NCBI GenBank assembly: GCA_964520875.1
Contig: CAZFQJ010000015.1
Span: 1 to 20,656, forward strand
Source: SIG673 sp964520875
GTDB taxonomy: Bacteria; Bacillota; Clostridia; Oscillospirales; CAG-272
DNA length: 20,656 bases
Direction: 5' to 3'
In this document: piece after piece, positions 1 to 6,229 of the stretch
How positions within the stretch are numbered: position 1 is the stretch's first letter
Layout of the letters: every line of letters starts with the position of its first letter
Notes under the pieces: model-generated
What the model was told of the DNA's origin: nothing
What the model saw: the letters and a program-made list of their open reading frames with translations, nothing else
The model's database searches: none
Program-made: the position numbers and the translations under genes

Positions 1-47
1 GTTTCATAACCCCGTCGATGCCTTTCGCAGAAAGGCAGTTTATAGCA

Positions 48-704
48 ATGAAATATACCGAAAATGATATAAAAGAGCTTGTCGATCGCGTTATCGAAGC
101 CGTCAAGAACGGAGACACAAAGAATAGCGAGGGCGATATTCCGGTCGGAATATCCAACAGACATATACATCTTACGCGCGAGCATGTGGAGATACTTTTC
201 GGAAAGGGCTACGAGCTGACAAAGTTAAAGGATCTTTCTCAGCCCGGTCAGTATGCTTGTAAGGAGCAGCTTACTCTCGTGGGACCCTCTATGAGAGCGA
301 TAGAGGGCGTTCGCGTCCTCGGACCGGAAAGAAAACAGTCGCAGGTGGAGATATCGAGAACCGATAGCTATGTGCTCAAGGTCAAGCCTCCCGTAAGAGA
401 GTCGGGAGATGTGGCAGGCTCTGCTCCCGTGATGATAATAGGTCCCAAGGGATATGTACAACTGAGCGAAGGTTGTATAATAGCCAACCGCCATATACAT
501 ATGAGCGAGGAGGACGGAGCGAGGTACGGAGTAAAGGACGGCGAATATGTCGATGTCGAAATGGGCGGAGAGAGAAGAAGCCTGTTCTATGACGTACAGA
601 TAAGAGTCAGCGACAAGTTTCGTCTTGAAATGCACGTGGATACCGATGACGCGAACGCCGCCGGTATATCTAACGGAAGCAAGGTAAAGCTTATAAAGAG
701 ATAA
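48..704 (+). CDS. pduL: PduL-type phosphate acyltransferase (phosphate propanoyltransferase)
   Basis: PduL enzymes interconvert acyl-CoA (propionyl- or acetyl-CoA) and acyl-phosphate with a two-zinc active site. The two repeated His motifs are visible: NRHIHL (H39, H41) in the first half and ANRHIHMS (H149, H151) in the second, plus E101 in VEISRTD and H196 in EMHVDTDD, matching the known zinc-ligand pattern. The start at 48 is chosen because AAAGG lies 12 bases upstream and residues 1-20 then form a helix; an ATG at 18 would add ten residues and lies before that ribosome-binding site. The product is 218 aa, normal for the family. Residues 5-19 (ENDIKELVDRVIEAV) are amphipathic and joined by a polar linker, resembling the encapsulation peptides of microcompartment-associated PduL. 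Upstream genes lie outside the window; a terminator follows directly. Confidence 0.93.
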   Translation: MKYTENDIKELVDRVIEAVKNGDTKNSEGDIPVGISNRHIHLTREHVEILFGKGYELTKLKDLSQPGQYACKEQLTLVGPSMRAIEGVRVLGPERKQSQVEISRTDSYVLKVKPPVRESGDVAGSAPVMIIGPKGYVQLSEGCIIANRHIHMSEEDGARYGVKDGEYVDVEMGGERRSLFYDVQIRVSDKFRLEMHVDTDDANAAGISNGSKVKLIKR

Positions 705-707
705 AAG

Positions 708-733
708 AAAAAACGCCCCGAGGGGCGTTTTTT
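708..733. terminator. bidirectional intrinsic terminator between pduL and the DUF1540 gene
   Basis: An inverted repeat with arms ACGCCCC (713-719) and GGGGCGT (722-728) is flanked by an A-run on the left and a T-run on the right, so it can end transcription from both sides. It begins four bases after the pduL stop and ends just before the stop codon of the convergent minus-strand gene. Confidence 0.9.
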
Positions 734-735
734 GC

Positions 736-939
736 TTAGTTTTTGGGTTCGAACGAGGCACAGTCGGTGCACTGTATGACCGTGGGGTTTTCTTCGTGGG
801 TCACTACCTGTATCTTGGAGAGAGAGCAGTAGTTCTCGCTTCCGCAGTGATGGGCGCACTGTGATACCGTGCATCCGATAGCCTTGTTGGCGTTTTCGCA
901 ACAACCCTTGCTTCCGCATGAATTCTTGAATTCGTTCAT
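736..939 (-). CDS. DUF1540 small cysteine-rich protein
   Basis: This 67-aa protein carries nine cysteines (C8, C13, C14, C23, C28, C32, C38, C57, C60). The arrangement IGCTVSQC...NYCSLSKIQV...CTDCASFE matches the DUF1540 family, small proteins common in Clostridia and Bacilli and presumed to bind a metal ion; their function is not known. There is no signal peptide. GAAAGGT sits about a dozen bases upstream of the ATG (951-957, minus strand). It is a single-gene unit convergent with pduL and sharing its terminator. The N-terminal CGSKGCC segment lies outside the core domain and adds extra potential thiol ligands. Confidence 0.88.
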   Translation of the reverse strand: MNEFKNSCGSKGCCENANKAIGCTVSQCAHHCGSENYCSLSKIQVVTHEENPTVIQCTDCASFEPKN

Positions 940-977
940 TTTTTGATGACACCTTTCGTTTTTGTTTTGTGCTTACG

Positions 978-1001
978 AAAGAAACCTTTTTCGGTTTCTT
1001 T
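978..1001. repeat. 9-bp inverted repeat upstream of the DUF1540 gene
   Basis: Perfect arms AAAGAAACC (978-986) and GGTTTCTTT (993-1001) surround a six-base T-rich spacer. It lies in the divergent region between the DUF1540 start and the promoter of the sugar isomerase gene. It may be an operator or a hairpin in the DUF1540 mRNA leader. No clear promoter for the minus-strand gene could be assigned. Confidence 0.5.
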
Positions 1002-1060
1002 AAAAGTATTTCCGATCTTGCTTTTTGTATGCGTTAAATTAAAATAAAATGTTATTTTAC

Positions 1061-1089
1061 TTGACAAAACAAATTATATTTGGTAGAAT
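1061..1089 (+). promoter_or_regulatory. consensus sigma-70/sigma-A promoter for the isomerase-rhamnosidase unit
   Basis: A perfect -35 TTGACA (1061-1066) is separated by 17 bases from a near-perfect -10 TAGAAT (1084-1089). Transcription would start near 1096, giving a leader of about 48 bases before the ATG at 1144. The predicted start falls in a small dyad, TCGGAC (1094-1099) and GTCCGA (1107-1112), which could be an operator or a 5' cap hairpin. Confidence 0.85.
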
Positions 1090-1143
1090 AGTCTCGGACG
1101 GAGAATGTCCGAATATTTTATTATTATGGAAAGGTGTTATAAC

Positions 1144-1932
1144 ATGAAGGTAGGAGTACAGCTTTATACGCTCAGAGACTATTGTAAGGATCTCGATTCC
1201 TTTTCCGAAACTCTCAAAAAGGTAGCGGATATGGGATTCAGTACCGTTCAGGTCTCGGGTACGTGTGCATACGAGGCGGAATGGTTAAGAGACGCGCTTA
1301 AGGAGGCGGGACTTACCTGCAATCTTACGCATTATAACTACGATAGGATAATCGGCGATACCGAAGCCGTTATAAACGAGCATAAAACGTTCGGATGTAA
1401 ATATATAGGCGTCGGAGCGCTTCCGGGAGTATTTTCCGCGGAAAAGGATAAAATACCGCAGTACTGCGCCGATTTTGTCGAAAAGGCAAAGCCCGCGGCT
1501 GAAAAGATAGCGAATGCAGGTTTGTATTTTATGTATCATAACCATGCCGCTGAATACGAGAATACCGTTGACGGTAAGAACTGTATGGAATATCTTTCCG
1601 ATAAGCTTACGGCAAAAGAAATGGGCTTTACGCTCGATACGTATTGGGTAAAGGCAGGCGGATCCGACCCCGTTGAGGAGATAAAGCGTCTTTCCGGCAG
1701 GCTTCCTTGCGTACACTTTAAAGATATGATGGTTGAAGCCGACGGCTCCCGTCACTTTACTTGGTGCGGAAACGGTATACTTGATTTTTCTTCTATCGGT
1801 CAGGCATTAAAGGACGCCGGAACGGAATACGCTTTCATAGAGCAGGACCAGACCTTTGTATGCGAGCCCGATCCGTTCAAGTGTCTTGCGAACAGTAAGA
1901 GATATCTTGAGTCGATAGGATTTGAGTTCTAA
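1144..1932 (+). CDS. sugar phosphate isomerase/epimerase-like TIM-barrel protein
   Basis: This 262-aa protein belongs to the xylose-isomerase-like TIM-barrel (AP endonuclease 2) superfamily, which includes inosose dehydratases, hexulose epimerases and sugar-phosphate isomerases, all metal-dependent. Visible motifs are GVQLYTLRD at the first strand, YHNHAAEY (131-138), LDTYW (D165), VHFKDM (H191), GNG (209-211) and IEQD (E233), giving the expected set of metal ligands. The start at 1144 is chosen over an ATG at 1105 because AAAGGTG lies 8 bases before it. Its stop is 20 bases before the downstream rhamnosidase, so the two are one transcription unit. Its substrate cannot be told from sequence; rhamnose-derived or other deoxy/keto sugars are plausible from context. 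There is no signal peptide, so it is cytoplasmic. Confidence 0.85.
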   Translation: MKVGVQLYTLRDYCKDLDSFSETLKKVADMGFSTVQVSGTCAYEAEWLRDALKEAGLTCNLTHYNYDRIIGDTEAVINEHKTFGCKYIGVGALPGVFSAEKDKIPQYCADFVEKAKPAAEKIANAGLYFMYHNHAAEYENTVDGKNCMEYLSDKLTAKEMGFTLDTYWVKAGGSDPVEEIKRLSGRLPCVHFKDMMVEADGSRHFTWCGNGILDFSSIGQALKDAGTEYAFIEQDQTFVCEPDPFKCLANSKRYLESIGFEF

Positions 1933-1952
1933 TACAAACGGAGGAGTTTTTT

Positions 1953-4214
1953 ATGCAAGGCTTTTGGATAAGACCGGTCAAGACATTTCAAAAAAACACA
2001 TCGTATCGCTTTGAAAAAACGATACGCGCTTCGAAGGATTCCGTAATGGAGCTTAATATATGCGCCGATACGCGTTATAAATGCTATCTTAACGGCGTAT
2101 ACATATGCGAAGGTCCGTGTATAAGCGATATGTGGACAAGAAAATACGAAACGGTAACGATCCCGAACGGTATTTTAAAGGACGGAGAAAATCTGCTTTC
2201 CGTGACCGTGGCGCATTACAGGGACGAATTTTACGCAAGTTGTATAAAGGGAGAGTATCCCGCGCTCTTGGTATTCGGAAGCATAACCGACGAAAACGGT
2301 AAAAGGGAAGAGGTATGTACATCGGCGGATTCCGGTTGGAACTGCTTTTACGAAGCCTCAAAGAGCTTTACTAAGCGTGATAATACCTGTATAGGGCTTC
2401 CTCACAGCGAGACGGTTACGACCGAGAAGGACGAGAAGGTCGATATAACGGTAATTTCAAAAAATGATATCGAACACGGAAATTTTACTCCTTTCGGTGT
2501 TCCGAGCAGCTATCTTCTCGAAAAAAGAAGCATACCGTTTATGAAGCTTTATCCCGAGCATGATTTTAGCGAGATCCGTCGTGACGAGACGAGCTGCGAG
2601 ATAGACGCCGGCGCGTATACGACCGCATACCCGAAATTTACGTTTAAGGGCAAAGCGGGAGAAAAGATACGTTTTATATATTCGGAATGTTATTGCGACC
2701 CGAAGGAGATCTGGAAAAAGGGCAGACGCGATCGTCGTGAAAACGATTACGTCATAGTCGGATACGGCGATACGGTGACCCTGAACGGAGAAGAACAGAG
2801 CTTTGAGCCGTTTACCTTCAGAGCATATCGTTTTGTACGCGTAGAATATCCGGCAGGTACGGAGTTTGATGTATCGAAGCAAAGCTATCGTCCGTATTTT
2901 TACCCGATAGAGGAGAAGGGCTACTTTAAGACGAACGACGAGACCGTAAATAAGCTTTGGGATATCTCGGTAAATACTCTGAAATGTTGTACTCACGAGA
3001 CCTTCGTCGATTGTCCGTATTACGAGCAACAACAGTATTGTATGGATAGCGCCCTTGAGATGATGTTCATGCTCAGATTGACGGACGATCAATCCATGGC
3101 GAGAAAGGTCGTGTGCGATCTTTCTCGTTCGATAAGACCCGACGGAATGGTATGTGCGCAGTATCCGAACGATCAGCCACAGATAATTCCGAACTTCTCG
3201 CTCTACTGGATACTTATGCTAAGGGATTATGTAACATATTCCGGAGATATGAAAACGGCAAAAGAGCTTATCTCGGTAGCGGACAGAGTCCTTACCGGCT
3301 TTGACGCGTTGCTTACGCCTGAGGGACTTGTCGGTACTACTCTGTACTGGCATTATACCGATTGGGTAGACGGCTGGGAATTCGGAATGCCTCCCATGGG
3401 GAACAAAGCTCCGTCTACGATGAGCAGTATGATGTACGCCTGTGCTCTCGGCGTCGCCGCAACGTTAGCGGAGGATGTCGGCAGAAGCGGTCTTGCTTCC
3501 GAATATCTTGCGCGTAAAGAAAAGGTCATAGAGGCGGTGAACCGCTGTTGTTATGATGAAAGAGAAGGGTTTTATGTCGACGTGTACGGATATAATACGT
3601 ATTCGGAGCATACGTCGGTATGGGCGGTGCTATGCGACGCCGTTCGCGGAGACGAGGCGGTAGCCTTGATGGAAAGAAGCTTTGAAAAGGACATAAGCCG
3701 CGCTTCGTTTTCCTTTAATTACTACACCTTCCGCGCGATCGAAAAGACAGGACTTTATAAGAAGTACGCTCCGGGTATAATGGAGGGGTGGTACAAGATG
3801 TATGAGATCGGTTGTACGACGTGGTGTGAGAATCCCGGAAATCCCAGAAGCGAATGTCACGGCTGGAGCTCCGCTCCTATTTACGAATATTCCGCGATGA
3901 TTCTCGGCGTAAAGCCCGCATCCAACGGCTTCAAGGAGGTAACGATAGCTCCCGATATCTCGTCGCTTGATGTGGTAAGCGGAGCGGTACCTACGCCGCT
4001 CGGAACCATAACCGTAGAGTGGAATTTAGACGATAACGGTAAGGGCGAGATGTCGATAACGCTTCCGAAGGGTATGACCGCTGCCGTAACGCTTCCGAAC
4101 GGAAATGTTTTAACGGACGTAAAGGACGGCGGAGTTTACTCCGTTGAGCGTACCGAAAAGCGTAGCTTGCGCGATCGAAGAGCAAACTGTACTTGGAATA
4201 GCTCAAAGTGTTAG
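1953..4214 (+). CDS. GH78 alpha-L-rhamnosidase-like enzyme, DCPYYEQ subclass
   Basis: A 753-aa protein with the GH78 layout: N-terminal beta-sandwich domains (roughly 1-330), an (alpha/alpha)6 barrel (roughly 335-655) and a C-terminal beta domain. GH78 enzymes release terminal alpha-L-rhamnose. The active-site loop reads DCPYYEQQQYCMD, with D353, E358 and D365 at the spacing (0, +5, +12) I recall for the Bacillus RhaB subclass rather than the DCPxRDERxGWTGD subclass. The fourth acidic residue is probably E626 in TTWCENP. There is no signal peptide, so it should act on imported oligosaccharides in the cytoplasm. GGAGG precedes the ATG. The GH78 enzyme at 17711-19966 belongs to the other subclass and is not a duplicate. 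Rhamnosidase activity itself is inferred; members of this subclass may have other specificities. Confidence 0.85.
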   Translation: MQGFWIRPVKTFQKNTSYRFEKTIRASKDSVMELNICADTRYKCYLNGVYICEGPCISDMWTRKYETVTIPNGILKDGENLLSVTVAHYRDEFYASCIKGEYPALLVFGSITDENGKREEVCTSADSGWNCFYEASKSFTKRDNTCIGLPHSETVTTEKDEKVDITVISKNDIEHGNFTPFGVPSSYLLEKRSIPFMKLYPEHDFSEIRRDETSCEIDAGAYTTAYPKFTFKGKAGEKIRFIYSECYCDPKEIWKKGRRDRRENDYVIVGYGDTVTLNGEEQSFEPFTFRAYRFVRVEYPAGTEFDVSKQSYRPYFYPIEEKGYFKTNDETVNKLWDISVNTLKCCTHETFVDCPYYEQQQYCMDSALEMMFMLRLTDDQSMARKVVCDLSRSIRPDGMVCAQYPNDQPQIIPNFSLYWILMLRDYVTYSGDMKTAKELISVADRVLTGFDALLTPEGLVGTTLYWHYTDWVDGWEFGMPPMGNKAPSTMSSMMYACALGVAATLAEDVGRSGLASEYLARKEKVIEAVNRCCYDEREGFYVDVYGYNTYSEHTSVWAVLCDAVRGDEAVALMERSFEKDISRASFSFNYYTFRAIEKTGLYKKYAPGIMEGWYKMYEIGCTTWCENPGNPRSECHGWSSAPIYEYSAMILGVKPASNGFKEVTIAPDISSLDVVSGAVPTPLGTITVEWNLDDNGKGEMSITLPKGMTAAVTLPNGNVLTDVKDGGVYSVERTEKRSLRDRRANCTWNSSKC

Positions 4215-4315
4215 TGATGTTTCACAAAAACGAACACCGGGTTTTGTGCAAAAGGCGAAAAATGGCGAAACAAACTCAAATTTCACATTCTTGTAACAAA
4301 TATATCGGGCTTTTG

Positions 4316-4324
4316 TGCTAAAAT
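4316..4324 (+). promoter_or_regulatory. extended -10 promoter for the solute-binding lipoprotein
   Basis: TGCTAAAAT (4316-4324) fits the extended -10 form TGnTAnAAT; no convincing -35 lies 17 bases upstream (a TTGTAA at 4291 is too far away). This would give a leader of about 35 bases. The segment around it, CGGGCTTTTGTGC (4306-4318), is an imperfect copy of CGGGTTTTGTGC at 4238-4249. No clear terminator for the preceding rhamnosidase gene was found, so read-through is possible. Confidence 0.5.
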
Positions 4325-4364
4325 ACGTATATAAATATTATAAAAATGAAAAGGAGATTTGCTG

Positions 4365-5945
4365 ATGAAAATCAGAAGATTACTTGCGCTTTTGCTCGTA
4401 TTGGCAATGGCGGTAGTGCCGCTCTTCATTACGTCGTGCGCCAGGAATGACGATGATGACGATGATGACGAGGGTGACCTTCTCGAAGAGAACGAGCTTC
4501 CTCCGAGCTTTAACGGCGAAGTAGAGAAGAAGTTCAAAAACAAAAAGTTTACGGTTCTAACAAGACAGGACAGAGCCGGAACTCAGGCGTTCAATATAGT
4601 TGACCTTGTGGAGACGGATGATAACCTCGGAGACTCGTCGATAAGAACCGCGGTCAGAGAAAGAAACATAAGAATACAGAGTAATATCGGTGTAAAGATC
4701 GCTCGTGACGATGTTACAGATCTCAACAAAACGGTCACCAATGCGCTTAACTCCGGTGACACCACATATGGCGCTATTATGGATTCCGTGACCAGTTCTC
4801 TCAGCCGTGCGGCGAGCACCGGAAGATTCGTTGATTTCAATAGCGATGTTTCTTACATAAACCTTGAAGAAGAGTGGTGGGATTCCGCAGTTATAAACGA
4901 CCTTCTTCTTTACGACGGAGCATATATAGCTCTCGGAGATATTAATACCGTTGACGACGACGCTACTTGGTGTGTTCTTTTCAATAAGCAGCTTTATGAA
5001 AAGTATAGCGGAAAAAAGAGCGCCGAGCTTTATCAGACGGTTAAGGACGGGAATTGGACTATCTCGAAGTTAAAGGCTCTTGCTTCCGAGTATTACACTA
5101 AGGATAATAATATTTCCGACAAGTGGAAGGAAGATTATTCCGGAACCGGTACATACGGTCTTTTCTCTCAGAATGAGTGTGCAACCGTTCTGCTTCAGGC
5201 GAATAAGCTTACTCCCTCTAAGATACCTCAGGGCGGCGGACTTCCGCTTGATAACATAAACGGAAACGAAGACTTCTTCTCTGCGGTAGAGACCATACAC
5301 GGTCTTATGGGTGGTACGGCGAACACCGAGTGGTTCTTGAATATAAATAATGTTACCTATAGCTCCGGAGACGTATGGGAGAAAATCGCGAGAGGCGGAT
5401 TTAAGTCCAATAAGGCTCTATTCTTCATGTGCCATGTCGGAACAATCGACCTTATCCGTGACATGACCGCAAACTTCGGTATTCTTCCGATTCCGACGGT
5501 TAATTCCGGAGAAGAGTACGGTAATACGATCCAGTACGGTAACGCGCTTTGCTACTCTGTTTATAGCCGTTATGTCAGCGATAAGAATGCAGACGATTTC
5601 TCTGCTTACGTTCTTGAAGCTATGGCATATTATTCAAGTCCGTCCTTCTTCGACGCTATAAACGCTAAGGATACGTCTCTCAGACACGCATACCGTGAGA
5701 CCGTTCTTAATACGAAGGGTACCCGTGACGATGAGTCGTCCGAAATGCTCGACTACGTCTTTAACAACAGAGTATTCGACGTTGCATGTGCTCTTGATCT
5801 TCTTAACATAAACACGCTTATTCAGAATCAGTGTGTAAGTAAGACCGCTCCCAGTATGATGAGCGTTTACCAGGCTAACATAGAAGGTAAACTTACTACG
5901 GAGTTTAACGAAAGACTTGAAATGCTCAGAAATTCCGGTAAGTGA
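4365..5945 (+). CDS. extracellular solute-binding lipoprotein (carbohydrate ABC transporter type)
   Basis: A 526-aa secreted lipoprotein. Residues 1-25 are a type II signal peptide: KIRR, a hydrophobic core, then lipobox ITSC with lipidated C25. Next comes an unusual run of seven aspartates (D29-D35) and an acidic linker. The remainder (FTVLTRQDRAGTQAFNIV..., ETDDNLGDSSIRTAVRERN) resembles large family 1-type sugar-binding proteins of Clostridia. AAAAGGAG lies 8 or so bases before the ATG at 4365; a TTG codon two codons earlier is not a credible start. No permease or ATPase for import is adjacent, so it probably works with a transporter encoded elsewhere. Position after a rhamnosidase gene suggests a plant- or bacterial-glycan oligosaccharide ligand, but this is inference. 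It has its own promoter and terminator. Confidence 0.85.
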   Translation: MKIRRLLALLLVLAMAVVPLFITSCARNDDDDDDDEGDLLEENELPPSFNGEVEKKFKNKKFTVLTRQDRAGTQAFNIVDLVETDDNLGDSSIRTAVRERNIRIQSNIGVKIARDDVTDLNKTVTNALNSGDTTYGAIMDSVTSSLSRAASTGRFVDFNSDVSYINLEEEWWDSAVINDLLLYDGAYIALGDINTVDDDATWCVLFNKQLYEKYSGKKSAELYQTVKDGNWTISKLKALASEYYTKDNNISDKWKEDYSGTGTYGLFSQNECATVLLQANKLTPSKIPQGGGLPLDNINGNEDFFSAVETIHGLMGGTANTEWFLNINNVTYSSGDVWEKIARGGFKSNKALFFMCHVGTIDLIRDMTANFGILPIPTVNSGEEYGNTIQYGNALCYSVYSRYVSDKNADDFSAYVLEAMAYYSSPSFFDAINAKDTSLRHAYRETVLNTKGTRDDESSEMLDYVFNNRVFDVACALDLLNINTLIQNQCVSKTAPSMMSVYQANIEGKLTTEFNERLEMLRNSGK

Positions 5946-5970
5946 TAAAATAGCTTATACAGAATAATAT

Positions 5971-6008
5971 AAAACACCCGACAGGCATTGCCTAACGGGT
6001 GTTTTGTC
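5971..6008 (+). terminator. intrinsic terminator after the solute-binding lipoprotein
   Basis: A perfect 10-bp stem, AAAACACCCG (5971-5980) with CGGGTGTTTT (5996-6005), encloses a smaller stem AGGC (5983-5986) with GCCT (5990-5993). The T-run follows the right arm. It lies 25 bases after the stop codon. Confidence 0.9.
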
Positions 6009-6094
6009 TTTATTCGCCAAAGAAAAACATTAAAAATCGCGATTTTTGTTTACATTCCCCTTGGTATTTTTAATATATGTAACATAAAATTCAT

Positions 6095-6132
6095 ATTACA
6101 TTGTAATAAATGTAATAATATTATACTATAAT
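6095..6132 (+). promoter_or_regulatory. promoter and overlapping dyad for the polysaccharide operon
   Basis: A perfect -10 TATAAT (6127-6132) lies in very AT-rich DNA, with an alternative TATACT at 6122-6127. The best -35 candidate is TTGTAA (6101-6106), whose spacing is imperfect (20 or 15 bases to the two -10s). A dyad with arms ATTACAT (6095-6101) and ATGTAAT (6110-6116) overlaps this -35 region and could be an operator. Nothing else was recognised in 6009-6094. Confidence 0.55.
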
Positions 6133-6148
6133 ATATAGCGATGTAGAA

Positions 6149-6201
6149 GGGCGTAGGATGCTGAGACAAGCGGTGTACGCTTTGTTTTTTGCCTGTTGCC
6201 C
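6149..6201 (+). promoter_or_regulatory. structured leader with terminator-like hairpin before the phosphohexomutase gene
   Basis: ACAAGCG (6166-6172) can pair with CGCTTTGT (6178-6185, one bulged T), and the right arm runs into six T residues (6185-6190), the form of a weak intrinsic terminator. An alternative pairing GCGTA (6151-6155) with TACGC (6176-6180) uses the same right-arm bases, and GGGC (6149-6152) can pair with GCCC (6198-6201). The mutually exclusive pairings suggest attenuation of the whole operon. It does not match a riboswitch class I know. Confidence 0.35.
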
Positions 6202-6229
6202 AAATAAAGGACCGAAAGGTAATTTTATA

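Noticed and set aside
4223..4248. CACAAAA/TTTTGTG inverted repeat as terminator of the first rhamnosidase gene
   Set aside because: The stem is AT-rich, the loop is long, and no T-run follows the right arm; it is treated as part of a repeated element instead.
6158..6229. In-frame upstream ATG that would add 24 residues to the phosphohexomutase
   Set aside because: The extension lies in the leader hairpin, has no ribosome-binding site at proper spacing, and is not part of the enzyme family; 6230 has GAAAGGT and fits the family N-terminus.
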